Assembly: GCF_000565285.1 (NCBI RefSeq)
Contig: NZ_APVL01000005.1
Location: 210,160-274,159 of the forward strand
Origin: Cytobacillus firmus DS1
GTDB lineage: Bacteria > Bacillota > Bacilli > Bacillales > Cytobacillaceae
DNA: 64,000 nucleotides
Direction of reading: 5' to 3'
The translations under genes were made by a program, and so were the position numbers. The notes under the pieces are model-generated. The model saw nothing but the letters and a program-made list of their open reading frames with translations. It was not told the origin of the DNA and ran no database searches. Positions 7,894-16,219 of this stretch are shown piece after piece (position 1 is the stretch's first letter; every line of letters begins with the position of its first letter).

Positions 7894-7996
7894 TGAAGAG
7901 AAGGTTTTTCCAATCTGTTTTTTAGGGAATATCGTATGATAACCTGTCTTATAGAATTATGTTATGATAACAAATAGCATCAAGGAGGTTATTCAT

Positions 7997-9097
7997 ATGT
8001 TCTGGGAAACTTACATGAAAGAAGATATATTGGTGGACTTGGGAATATCAATTGGGATTTTAATGCTGTTTCTCATTTTCCGGAAGCTTTTCACCAAATA
8101 TGTATTTACACTATTATTAAGGCTCAGCAGAAAAGCGCCAAATGACTTTTTCTCACATATTTTTGTTTCTTTTCAAAAGCCGATTCAGTGGTTATTTATC
8201 ATTATAGGAATCTATGTTTCTGTCGGTTATTTTCCTTACTTAAACCAGCATAATTCTTTATTTTTAGATATTATTAGGGCTTCAGTTATCATCATGATTA
8301 CCTGGGGTTTGTACAATATGGCAGCTGCATCATCTGCACTTTTTACCAGTCTTAAGGTTAAGTACGATCTGGAAATTGATGATATTCTTATTCCTTTCAT
8401 TTCAAAGGCCTTGAGAGTTGTTATTGTGGCAATCAGTATTAGCGTGGTTGCCCAGGAGTTTGATTATGATGTGAATGGATTTGTAGCGGGGCTTGGATTA
8501 GGCGGAGTCGCCATTGCTTTTGCTGCCAAGGATGTACTGGGCAATTTGTTTGGCGGATTTGTCATCATTACGGAAAAGCCTTTCACGATTGGCGATTGGA
8601 TTATGACGCCAAGTGTCGAGGGAACAGTTGAAGATATTTCTTTCCGAAGCACCAGGGTAAGGACATTTGCACAGGCGCTGGTCACAGTTCCTAATGCTAC
8701 TTTAGCAAATGAATCGATTACAAATTGGAGCAAGATGGGGAAAAGGCAAATCAGCTTCAGATTGCGTGTTACTCATGATACCACTAAAGATCAATTGGCG
8801 AATGTGGTAGGGCAGATCGAGTATCTTTTAAAAAATCATCCGGATATTCATCCGGAAACCATTCTTGTTACCTTTGACGACTACAAAGAAAATGGGCTCG
8901 ATATCTTCCTTTATTTCTTTACTAAAACGACAAATTGGGGCGAATTCCTTAAAATTAAGGAAGAAATCAATTTTGAGATCATGGACATTCTTGAAAATGA
9001 GCGTGTTTATGTCGCTATGCCTAGCAGGAAGTTATATTTAGATCCTGAGGGCGAAAACCAGCTGAAAAAAGATTCCAGGGTGAGACAGGAATCGTGA
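7997..9097 (+). CDS. MscS-family small-conductance mechanosensitive channel
   Basis: Membrane tension-gated channel that releases solutes on hypo-osmotic shock. It has 366 residues. Four or five N-terminal helices (about 12-165) are followed by the pore-lining TM3, rich in Gly and Ala (GFVAGLGLGGVAIAFAAKDV), then the cytoplasmic beta domain (LFGGFVIITEKPFTIGDWI) and a C-terminal alpha/beta domain. I start at ATG 7997, preceded by AAGGAGGTTATTC; an upstream in-frame ATG at 7964 lies before that RBS. A bidirectional terminator follows. This is the YkuT/MscS-like size class. No regulator is evident. Confidence 0.92.
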   Translation: MFWETYMKEDILVDLGISIGILMLFLIFRKLFTKYVFTLLLRLSRKAPNDFFSHIFVSFQKPIQWLFIIIGIYVSVGYFPYLNQHNSLFLDIIRASVIIMITWGLYNMAAASSALFTSLKVKYDLEIDDILIPFISKALRVVIVAISISVVAQEFDYDVNGFVAGLGLGGVAIAFAAKDVLGNLFGGFVIITEKPFTIGDWIMTPSVEGTVEDISFRSTRVRTFAQALVTVPNATLANESITNWSKMGKRQISFRLRVTHDTTKDQLANVVGQIEYLLKNHPDIHPETILVTFDDYKENGLDIFLYFFTKTTNWGEFLKIKEEINFEIMDILENERVYVAMPSRKLYLDPEGENQLKKDSRVRQES

Positions 9098-9102
9098 TAT
9101 GA

Positions 9103-9136
9103 AAAAAGGCGGAACCATGAGTCCGCCTTTTTATTT
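9103..9136. terminator. Bidirectional terminator between convergent genes
   Basis: AAAAAGGCGGA (9103-9113) and TCCGCCTTTTT (9122-9132) form a perfect stem with an 8-nt loop. U-tracts on both strands serve the mscS gene (+) and the FMN reductase gene (-). Confidence 0.9.
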
Positions 9137-9670
9137 TGAAAATATTTTATTCCATTGTTCGGCCTTCGCTAAAGCAAAAGAATCTTCTTTCACTTCTTCC
9201 GGCTTTACCCCATTCCCGATGATATAGTCAGCAAATTCCATCCCGACAAAATCAAAAATGTATTGAAATTGCTGAACAAGAGGAAGTCCTTTTACTTTCG
9301 CGCTACTGCCGCCTGTAATAACAACGTAAGCTTTCTTCTTTGCCAGCTCTTCTTTCAGGTTAAATCGCTCATCCCTTAGATATTGTGACCAGCGATCAAA
9401 GAAATCCTTCATCGGACCGCTCATGCCATACCAATATAGAGGGGTGGCAAATACAAAAACATCATGTGACAGCATGTGCTTCACTAGTTGTTCGTAGTCG
9501 TCATCGACCCGTGTAAAGCCGCCATCCGCATGCCTCTTATCCACAATCGGTTCGATATGCAGGTCTGATAATTTTACAAGGGTGTGATCAGTCCCTTCCA
9601 CAATCCTCTTTGCCAAATACTCCGAGTTGCCGTTTTCTCTGGTACTGCCCAGCAAAGCCAATACTTTCAT
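9131..9670 (-). CDS. NAD(P)H-dependent FMN reductase-like flavodoxin-fold protein
   Basis: Flavodoxin-fold oxidoreductase of the NADPH-dependent FMN reductase / YwqN type. It has 179 residues. The N-terminal phosphate-binding loop for FMN reads LLGSTRENGNSEYLA (about 6-20), and the flavin-contact loop reads FATPLYWYGMSGPMKDFFDRW (about 83-103). The start is ATG 9670 with GAAGGAGAG just upstream on the minus strand. The longer reading to 9742 lacks a ribosome site. It is transcribed convergently with mscS and divergently from the alkaline phosphatase gene. The substrate is unknown; electron donors and azo or quinone acceptors are typical. Confidence 0.85.
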   Translation of the reverse strand: MKVLALLGSTRENGNSEYLAKRIVEGTDHTLVKLSDLHIEPIVDKRHADGGFTRVDDDYEQLVKHMLSHDVFVFATPLYWYGMSGPMKDFFDRWSQYLRDERFNLKEELAKKKAYVVITGGSSAKVKGLPLVQQFQYIFDFVGMEFADYIIGNGVKPEEVKEDSFALAKAEQWNKIFSK

Positions 9671-9743
9671 TGAAATCTCTCCTTCGACTATCGTCTTTGT
9701 ATGAATTTTACATAAAAATATTTGGGGAAGCAAAAAAAGCATC

Positions 9744-9808
9744 TTTACATAAGTGATAATTCATTTTTACATTCTATTAATCTCTCATTTACATTTGGGT
9801 TCTATACT
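9744..9808 (+). promoter_or_regulatory. Putative PhoP-activated promoter of the alkaline phosphatase gene
   Basis: TTTACA occurs at 9744-9749, 9766-9771 and 9788-9793, exactly 22 bp apart (two helical turns), with a weaker TTAATC at 9777 giving an 11-bp step. This resembles the direct TTAACA-like repeats bound by PhoP. A -10 element TATACT lies at 9803-9808 without a good -35, as expected for an activated promoter. Confidence 0.65.
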
Positions 9809-9842
9809 ACTAGATGTAAGTTAATAAAGGGAGGTTCATAGA

Positions 9843-11219
9843 ATGACATTCAAGAAATTCACAAAAAAGACACTTCCAATCCTTGCTGCTTCTGCAGTTG
9901 CGTTTGGCGGACTCATGGGTTCAGTACAGCAAACAGAAGCTAAAGGACAATCAGATAAAAGAGAGATCAAAAATGTAATTTTCCTTATCGGCGACGGGAT
10001 GGGCGTATCATACACTTCTGCATACCGCTATTTAAAAGACGATCCCGGTACAAAATTTGTGGAACGGACTGAGTTAGATAAATATTTGGTTGGCCAGCAA
10101 ATGACTTACCCGGAAGATCCGGAACAAAATGTAACGGACTCTGCATCTGCAGCAACAGCGATGTCTGCGGGTATTAAAACATATAACAAAGCAATTGCTG
10201 TTGATAATGACGGTTCTGAAGTAAAAACAGTCTTGGAAGCAGCGAAAGAGCAAGGAAAAGCGACTGGTCTTGTAGCTACATCAGAAATTACGCATGCTAC
10301 TCCTGCTTCATTCGGGTCACATGATGAAAGCCGGCAGAATATGAATGCCATTGCTGATGATTATTATGACGATCTTATCAATGGTAAGCACAAAGTAGAC
10401 GTTCTTCTTGGCGGCGGAACTGATTTGCTTGTCCGCAAAGACAGAAATATTGCGGAAGAATTCAAGAAAGACGGATACAGCTATGTAACAGACCGCAAAG
10501 AATTATTGGCAGATAAAAATGAACAAGTCCTTGGTCTGTTTGCAGAACGCGGCCTGCCCAAAATGATTGACCGCACAGAAGACACGCCTTCACTGAAAGA
10601 TATGACTGCTTCTGCAATCGAGCGTTTGAACAAAGATAAAGACGGCTTCTTCCTGATGGTAGAAGGAAGTCAAATTGACTGGGCGGGACACGACAATGAC
10701 ATTGTTGCCGCGATGAGCGATATGGAAGACTTCGAGCAAGCATTCAAGGCTGCAGTAGAGTTTGCTAAAAAGGACAAGCACACCCTTGTGGTGGCAACTG
10801 CTGACCATTCAACTGGCGGCTATTCCATCGGTTCAGATGGCATCTATAACTGGTTCAGCGAGCCAATTAAAGCAGCGAAGCGCACACCTGATTTCATGGC
10901 TCAGGAAATTGCCAATGGAGCCGGTGTGGAAGAAACGTTAAAGGAATATATTGATCTTGATTTAAAAGAAGAAGAAATCCAATCTGTTAAAAAAGCAGCT
11001 GAAACGAAAAAGGCAGCAGACATTGACAATGCCATTGAAGAAATTTTCAACCAGCGCTCCCATACCGGCTGGACAACAGGCGGACATACAGGTGAAGATG
11101 TGCCTGTTTACGCATTTGGCCCAGCCAGCGACCGCTTTGCAGGGCAAATTGAGAATACTGACCAGGCTAAATTGATCTTTGAGATATTGAAGTCTAAAGT
11201 TAAGATTGAAGATAAATAA
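9843..11219 (+). CDS. phoA: Secreted alkaline phosphatase
   Basis: Hydrolyses phosphomonoesters outside the membrane to scavenge phosphate. The 458 residues begin with a Sec signal peptide (KKFTKKTLPILAASAVAFGG, likely cleaved after QTEA near residue 33). Metal and active-site motifs are visible: IGDGMG with Asp51, NVTDSASAATAM with nucleophile Ser100, VEGSQIDWAGHDND, TADHSTGG and RSHTGWTTGGHTGEDVPVYA. The RBS is GGGAGG at 9831-9836. Upstream TTTACA repeats indicate PhoPR control under phosphate starvation. It belongs to the Bacillus PhoA/PhoB family; I cannot decide which paralogue. Confidence 0.95.
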   Translation: MTFKKFTKKTLPILAASAVAFGGLMGSVQQTEAKGQSDKREIKNVIFLIGDGMGVSYTSAYRYLKDDPGTKFVERTELDKYLVGQQMTYPEDPEQNVTDSASAATAMSAGIKTYNKAIAVDNDGSEVKTVLEAAKEQGKATGLVATSEITHATPASFGSHDESRQNMNAIADDYYDDLINGKHKVDVLLGGGTDLLVRKDRNIAEEFKKDGYSYVTDRKELLADKNEQVLGLFAERGLPKMIDRTEDTPSLKDMTASAIERLNKDKDGFFLMVEGSQIDWAGHDNDIVAAMSDMEDFEQAFKAAVEFAKKDKHTLVVATADHSTGGYSIGSDGIYNWFSEPIKAAKRTPDFMAQEIANGAGVEETLKEYIDLDLKEEEIQSVKKAAETKKAADIDNAIEEIFNQRSHTGWTTGGHTGEDVPVYAFGPASDRFAGQIENTDQAKLIFEILKSKVKIEDK

Positions 11220-11229
11220 CCTTTTATCT

Positions 11230-11262
11230 CCCGCTGCTTTCAGAATGCAGCGGGAACTTTTT
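11230..11262 (+). terminator. Terminator of the alkaline phosphatase gene
   Basis: CCCGCTGC (11230-11237) and GCAGCGGG (11247-11254) form a perfect stem followed by aactttttg. Confidence 0.85.
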
Positions 11263-11286
11263 GACAATAACTGAAGGGGGATCATC

Positions 11287-11922
11287 ATGAAAAAACTAAT
11301 CACAATGATTACTCTCTTATCCATTGTCCTATTCGGCTGCTCAAGTGCCCCAGAACAGCCTGCAGATGTTAAGGCAGAAGCTCCAGCTGAAAACGAAACG
11401 GTGAAAAATTATGCCCCAAACCCTCAAGTTCCGGACGACCGGCAGCTATGGAAAGCAGGAGAGACTCACATAGATGAAAAAGGTGAGATTACTCTAAAAA
11501 AAGCAAAAACTGTAGATGGAATTTATAAAATTGGCCCCATTGAAATGAAAATAGCTGATGCCAAAGTGATGCATCTGAAACCTGACTACAGTCTGGTTGA
11601 CTATTTTCACACCTTGACCCATGACGAGGAATTCAACTTTGTTAAGGTTTTTGTGCAAATTAAGAACACCTCTGATCAAAAAGTGAATTTTGCCCCGGCA
11701 GCCATACTTGAAACAAGCGAAGGCGAGCAAATAACCTGGGAGAAAGATATATATCTTGATGGGCTTAACGAAGAAATTGGGCCTAACGAAACCAAAGCCG
11801 GCAATGTTGGCTTTATCATTGAAAAATCGGATCTGAAGAATATTGAAATAACTACCAGCGATGTGTTTACTGGTGATAAGAACAAGATTGAAGATGCAGA
11901 AAAGATTAAAATCGAATTTTAG
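11287..11922 (+). CDS. DUF4352-type lipoprotein
   Basis: 211-residue lipoprotein. The signal peptide KKLITMITLLSIVLFGC ends in lipobox LFGC, with Cys18 the lipidated residue, and an Ala/Glu/Pro-rich linker follows. The C-terminal half (about 85-205) has the immunoglobulin-like pattern of DUF4352 proteins: FNFVKVFVQIKNTSDQKVNF, then GPNETKAGNVGFIIE. It would sit on the outer face of the membrane. The RBS GAAGGGGG precedes ATG 11287. It is flanked by terminators, so it is probably monocistronic. Function is unknown. Confidence 0.85.
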   Translation: MKKLITMITLLSIVLFGCSSAPEQPADVKAEAPAENETVKNYAPNPQVPDDRQLWKAGETHIDEKGEITLKKAKTVDGIYKIGPIEMKIADAKVMHLKPDYSLVDYFHTLTHDEEFNFVKVFVQIKNTSDQKVNFAPAAILETSEGEQITWEKDIYLDGLNEEIGPNETKAGNVGFIIEKSDLKNIEITTSDVFTGDKNKIEDAEKIKIEF

Positions 11923-11928
11923 CGGACA

Positions 11929-11957
11929 AGGCTCCAGGGATGGGGTCTTTTTTTAGT
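11929..11957 (+). terminator. Terminator after the DUF4352 lipoprotein gene
   Basis: GGCTCC and GGGGTC arms pair partly through G-U and are followed by seven T residues. The stem is short. Confidence 0.5.
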
Positions 11958-12063
11958 TTCGCTGATAATATCTTTTTTTCGCCGATATATTCCTTCAGCA
12001 AACTTGCAAAGTAAGTGAAGAAACTAAAAAAGGTAAGTTTTTTTTCCTGTTGATAAAGTTTAA

Positions 12064-12129
12064 TTGACAACAATCCTTCCCTATATTAAAGTTAACTACG
12101 TTAATAGTTAAATAGTTGAACAGTTAAAC
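12064..12129 (+). promoter_or_regulatory. marR-mmpL promoter and operator array
   Basis: TTGACA (12064-12069), 17-bp spacer, TAAAGT (12087-12092). The palindrome TTAAC-tac-GTTAA (12092-12104) overlaps the -10 and start region. It is followed by three tandem 8-bp repeats, AGTTAAAT, AGTTGAAC and AGTTAAAC (12106-12129). This placement suits autorepression by the MarR protein encoded next. Confidence 0.6.
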
Positions 12130-12163
12130 GATAGAATAATCACACTGTGAGGTGAATATATAA

Positions 12164-12613
12164 GTGAGTATGCCAGACATTAAGAATTTGGTCGACCGGT
12201 ATATTGCCGTTTCTTTTTCTGTTGAGAAAAAGGCTGCGTCACTTGTGAAAAATCAGATAGGCAGCGATCTGACCAATGACCAGCATTTTACACTGAGGTA
12301 CATAAATCAGGCAGGCTCCTGTACTTCGTCAGAGCTTGCGGAAGTGTTTGATGTGAAAAAGAGTGCGATCACAGCAATGATAACTCGCATGTGGGAAAAG
12401 GGTCTGATTCAGCGGACACGTGATGAAAATGATCGCAGAGTAGTGTATCTGACACTTACCGAAAAAGGGAACGAGTTGTACGTCAAAGCAGAAGATAAGA
12501 TTCATAATCTTGTAGAGTCACTGATAAACAGATTTGACCAGGCTGAAATCCAGCAGTTCATTGAAACCTTTGAGAAATTGGATAAAGTACTATCGCAGTC
12601 TAACGGGCAGTAA
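12164..12613 (+). CDS. MarR-family regulator (YdgG-like)
   Basis: Winged-helix repressor of 149 residues. The core is visible: DQHFTLRYINQAGSCTSSEL, then EVFDVKKSAITAMITRMWEK as recognition helix, and the wing TRDENDRRVVYLTLTEKG. Start GTG 12164 follows AGGTGA with 8-nt spacing; ATG 12170 is an alternative. It precedes an MMPL exporter, as ydgG precedes ydgH in B. subtilis, and probably represses that operon. Oddly, its last six residues (SQSNGQ) and stop are encoded inside a dispersed repeat that recurs at 62.3 kb in non-coding DNA, so the C-terminus was probably replaced by repeat insertion. Confidence 0.9.
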   Translation: MSMPDIKNLVDRYIAVSFSVEKKAASLVKNQIGSDLTNDQHFTLRYINQAGSCTSSELAEVFDVKKSAITAMITRMWEKGLIQRTRDENDRRVVYLTLTEKGNELYVKAEDKIHNLVESLINRFDQAEIQQFIETFEKLDKVLSQSNGQ

Positions 12614-12669
12614 GACTAACAATCAGTGGGGGATAAGGAAAATCCCCACTGATTGAAGTTTCACTTTAT
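12593..12669. repeat. Dispersed repeat, compact copy, overlapping the marR 3' end
   Basis: Starts TCGCAGTCTAACGGGCAGTAAGAC and ends with the hairpin CAATCAGTGGGGGAT / AATCCCCACTGATTG plus GAAGTTTCACTTTAT. The same two ends bound a 213-bp element at 62286-62498. The hairpin sits between marR and mmpL, has no U-tract and may act as a processing or stability element. Confidence 0.8.
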
Positions 12670-12695
12670 CAGAAAACAAAGCGGGGGATTAAATA

Positions 12696-15600
12696 GTGTA
12701 TTCAATTATTAAAAGAAAATGGCTTGTCATTGCCGTTTGGATCGCAGTGGCTGCCGGCTTGTTTATGGCGGCGCCAAACATGGCAGATCTGGTCCGTGAT
12801 AAAGGGCAGATTACTGTGCCTGATGAATATTCTTCCACACTTGCCGGGGACATCATGCAGGAAGTGCAGAAGCAGGAAGGCGGCGGGGATGAGACCCAGG
12901 TCGCACTTGTTTTTCATAATGATAAAAAGCTCACAGGAGAAGAAATCAAAGAAGCGGAGAAAGCTATCCGGACGCTTGAAGACAAAAGCGCTGAAATGGG
13001 AATTACTGAAATTCTTACCCATTTTAATGAAGAAAGCTTAAAAGAACAGCTTGTTTCAGAGGATGGCAAGTCAATTCTGGCTTCTGTCAATGTTAGCTGG
13101 AACGACCGTGAGCCAGCTGAGCTGAGCGAAGAGCTTTATTCAGCTATTGATGATGCTAAGGTAGATCACTATTATACGAGTGAATGGCTGATCAATGAAG
13201 ATCTTATGAACAGTTCGCAGGAAGGACTGAAAAAGACAGAGGGAATAACAGTCGTCTTTATTCTGGTCGTACTGCTGCTGGTTTTTCGATCAGTGGTAGC
13301 GCCGATTATCCCGCTCCTGACAGTGGGATTCACTTACCTTGCCTCACAATCCATTGTGGCATTTTTAGTGGATAGACTGGATTTTCCAATTTCAAACTAT
13401 ACCCAGATTTTCCTTGTAGCGATTCTGTTTGGGATTGGAACAGACTATTGCATCCTGCTGCTTAGCCGTTTTAAAGAAGAGCTTTCCTATAATGAAAGCA
13501 CAGCGGATGCCATTGTGGCAACATACCGAAATGCGGGGCGCACAGTATTTTTCAGCGGCCTGGCTGTTATGATTGGCTTTGCTGCAATTGGCTTCTCGCA
13601 GTTTATTCTTTATCAGTCAGCAGCTGCTGTTGCCATTGGTGTAGCGATTCTCTTAATTGCTTTATTTACCATTGTGCCTTTCTTTATGGCGGTGTTGGGC
13701 CAGAAAATTTTCTGGCCTTCGAAAAAGAGTGCCGAGCATGGTGAAAGCAAGCTATGGGGTGCGGCCGGCCGATTCTCGCTGGCGCGTCCATTCCTGGCAT
13801 TGCTTATCGTGGCAGCCGTTTGTGTGCCGTTCCTGGTGACATATGACGGAGAACTTTCATACAACTCCCTTGAGGAAATCGGCGGGGATGTTAATTCCAT
13901 TAAGGCGTTTAATGCCATAGCTGACAGCTTTGGACCGGGAGAATCCATGCCAACGCAGATCGTCTTGAAAAATGACGAGGAAATGGATTCAGCAGAATAT
14001 GTAGGCCTGGCTGAAAAAATTAGCCGGGAGGTTGAAAAAGTAGATCTGGTGGATACAGTCCGTTCAGTCACAAGACCAACTGGAGAGCCGATTGAAGACT
14101 TCTTTGTTGCCAAACAAGCTGAAACGCTTGAAGAAGGGCTTGGGGAAGGAAAAGATGGACTGAATAAAATTTCGGATGGCTTGAATGAAGCAGGCAGCGA
14201 ACTTTCCAAATCAGAACCTGAGCTGCAGAATGCCGCAAAGGGAATCAATGATTTGATTTCCGGCACCAATGAAATCAAGTCGGGGCTAGGTGAAATTCAG
14301 ACGAATCTGGCAAAAATCGAAGATGGTATTCGTCAGGGATCGGCCGGTTCAGATCAAATTAAAGAGGGATTGGAAAAGTCCAAGGCTGGTGCCGAAGAGC
14401 TTCTCGCCGGATATCAGCAGCTGCTGATTGGGTATCAGTCAGCAGAAGAGGCCATTCCTTCCTTAATGGCGGGCTATAAAGAAATCCAGACGAACTTAAA
14501 TCAGCTGTCGGATGGCATCAAACAGGCGAATGATGCACTGTTTGGCTATGTTGAAACCAAGGACCCTGAGTTGGTCCAAGACCCTCAATATCAAGCAATC
14601 AAAGGTCAAGTAGCAGGCCTTCAGCAGCAGCTTCCAAAAGTTTCAGAAGGTATCAATGCTGCTAATAGGGGGTTAACACAGCTGCAAAACGGCTTGGCGG
14701 AAGCAAATAAAAACTTCGGCACCGCCATATCCGGCCAAAAGGAATTAGCTGCCGGGCTCCAGCAGCTGATCGATGGAATCGAAGCCCAGCAGGCTGGACT
14801 TAATCAGCTTGCTGACGGGCAGGGACAAATCGTTAATAATTTTCCAAAGCTGACAAATGGTTTAGCCGGAATCAATGGAGGGCAGGAACAGCTTCTTGCC
14901 GGATTTGGAGATCTTGGCGGACAAATCGGCCAGCTGACAGATGGTCTTGGCCAGAGTGCAGATGGGCTTGAGCAGGTATCTGAAGGACTCGGTTCTGCAC
15001 AGGATTACCTGGCAGGTCTTTCAAACTCGGATAATATGGATGGTTTCTATCTGCCGCCTGAGGTTCTGGAGGATGAAGAGTTTGCCCAGGTGTTTGATGT
15101 CTATTTGTCTGAGGATCGTAAAGTCATGACAATGGATGTTGTGCTTGAAGCAAATCCGTATTCCAACGAAGCCATTAACCAGGTAGATGAAATCAAGGAA
15201 GCTGTGGATAGAGCGACAAAGGGGACGAAGCTTGAAAATGCGGTTGTCGCGATAGGAGGGATTACAAGTACCAATGCTGATTTAAGCACAATGTCTGATC
15301 AGGATTATTCACGTACAGTCGTATTGATGCTGCTGGGCATTTCCATCATCCTTGTGTTCCTTTTCAGGTCTATCATCATGCCAATCTATTTAATTGGTTC
15401 ATTGATTCTGACCTACTATACAAGTATGGCAATGAACGAAGCGATTTTTGTGAATTTGCTTGGATACACGGGCATCAGCTGGGCGGTTCCATTCTTTGCA
15501 TTTGTTATTTTGGTCGCGCTTGGCGTAGACTACAGCATTTTCTTAATGGACCGCTTTAATGAATATCGTGACCTTTCAATCGCAGATGCAATGCTGTTAT

Positions 15601-15824
15601 CCATGAAAAAGATGGGTACGGTTATTATTTCAGCTGCGGTAATCCTCGGAGGAACATTCGCGGCAATGATGCCATCCGGAATGCTGTCTCTATTGCAGAT
15701 CGCGTCTATTGTTCTAATTGGATTAATGCTTTACGCACTGATTGTGCTGCCGTTATTCATTCCGGTTATGGTCAAGAACTTCGGTCAGGCAAACTGGTGG
15801 CCGTTTAAAAGAAGTGCAAATTAA
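12696..15824 (+). CDS. MMPL/RND-family membrane transporter (YdgH-like)
   Basis: Large proton-driven exporter of 1042 residues. It has a TM1 near 8-27 and a first RND half with helices at about 185-330, including the proton-relay motif FGIGTDYCILLLSR (Asp250). A second half has helices at about 870-1030 with the partner motif ALGVDYSIFLMDRF (Asp945). Between them lies an unusually long extracytoplasmic region (about 470-790) of Gly/Leu/Gln repeats such as GLGEIQTNL, GLAEANKNF and GLGQSADGLEQ, likely a long helical hairpin as in YhgE/Pip-type proteins. Start GTG 12696 follows GCGGGGG. The MarR gene upstream is the likely repressor; lipid or drug export is inferred. Confidence 0.92.
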   Translation: MYSIIKRKWLVIAVWIAVAAGLFMAAPNMADLVRDKGQITVPDEYSSTLAGDIMQEVQKQEGGGDETQVALVFHNDKKLTGEEIKEAEKAIRTLEDKSAEMGITEILTHFNEESLKEQLVSEDGKSILASVNVSWNDREPAELSEELYSAIDDAKVDHYYTSEWLINEDLMNSSQEGLKKTEGITVVFILVVLLLVFRSVVAPIIPLLTVGFTYLASQSIVAFLVDRLDFPISNYTQIFLVAILFGIGTDYCILLLSRFKEELSYNESTADAIVATYRNAGRTVFFSGLAVMIGFAAIGFSQFILYQSAAAVAIGVAILLIALFTIVPFFMAVLGQKIFWPSKKSAEHGESKLWGAAGRFSLARPFLALLIVAAVCVPFLVTYDGELSYNSLEEIGGDVNSIKAFNAIADSFGPGESMPTQIVLKNDEEMDSAEYVGLAEKISREVEKVDLVDTVRSVTRPTGEPIEDFFVAKQAETLEEGLGEGKDGLNKISDGLNEAGSELSKSEPELQNAAKGINDLISGTNEIKSGLGEIQTNLAKIEDGIRQGSAGSDQIKEGLEKSKAGAEELLAGYQQLLIGYQSAEEAIPSLMAGYKEIQTNLNQLSDGIKQANDALFGYVETKDPELVQDPQYQAIKGQVAGLQQQLPKVSEGINAANRGLTQLQNGLAEANKNFGTAISGQKELAAGLQQLIDGIEAQQAGLNQLADGQGQIVNNFPKLTNGLAGINGGQEQLLAGFGDLGGQIGQLTDGLGQSADGLEQVSEGLGSAQDYLAGLSNSDNMDGFYLPPEVLEDEEFAQVFDVYLSEDRKVMTMDVVLEANPYSNEAINQVDEIKEAVDRATKGTKLENAVVAIGGITSTNADLSTMSDQDYSRTVVLMLLGISIILVFLFRSIIMPIYLIGSLILTYYTSMAMNEAIFVNLLGYTGISWAVPFFAFVILVALGVDYSIFLMDRFNEYRDLSIADAMLLSMKKMGTVIISAAVILGGTFAAMMPSGMLSLLQIASIVLIGLMLYALIVLPLFIPVMVKNFGQANWWPFKRSAN

Positions 15825-15833
15825 TTTAAGCTG

Positions 15834-15861
15834 AGACTGTCTTTATGGCAGTCTTTTTTTT
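15834..15861 (+). terminator. Terminator of the marR-mmpL operon
   Basis: AGACTG (15834-15839) and CAGTCT (15849-15854) are followed by a run of T residues. Confidence 0.8.
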
Positions 15862-15915
15862 GATGGTTTATTTCAAAAGGCTCTTTTTGTATAAATTGTT
15901 ATTTTCGCCTATCAA

Positions 15916-16115
15916 TGTTGTCCATTGATTTCCGCTCCAGGCTGCTCGCTTTCCGCGGGGCGGGCGGTGAGCCTCCTCAACGCTACGCGTCTGCGGAGTC
16001 TCGCCTGTCCCGCTACTCCCGCAGGACTGTGAATAAGCTTCCTTGAGTAAACACCGCACGAAGGAAATGCGGCAGCATTTTTTTCGAGGATCTCGCACAT
16101 TCCGCTCCAATCAAC
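15916..16115. repeat. Dispersed repeat with inverted ends, 200-bp copy
   Basis: Starts TGTTGTCCATTGATTTCCGCTCC and ends TTCCGCTCCAATCAAC, giving inverted TTGATT/AATCAA-type ends. The interior is GC-rich (TTTCCGCGGGGCGGGCGG). A shorter relative in the opposite orientation lies at 48433-48563. Such elements are common between genes in Bacillus genomes. It fills most of the gap 15862-16219, and the short ORFs read through it are not credible genes. Confidence 0.8.
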
Positions 16116-16177
16116 TCAGTAAATAAGATACAAAAAAGCAGCAAACCTTGCGAAAACAGCTTTTAAAAAGAAGCATA

Positions 16178-16209
16178 AAGCCCCAATCATTATTAAGCAA
16201 TTGGGGCTT
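16178..16209 (-). terminator. Terminator of the SDR gene (minus strand)
   Basis: AAGCCCCAA (16178-16186) pairs with TTGGGGCTT (16201-16209). On the minus strand the hairpin is followed by a T-rich stretch (tatgcttcttttt). Confidence 0.75.
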
Positions 16210-16219
16210 CAGCTAAATC

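Noticed and set aside
15868..16110. Minus-strand ORFs of 62-80 codons
   Set aside because: They are read through a dispersed repeat whose ends recur elsewhere in non-coding DNA.
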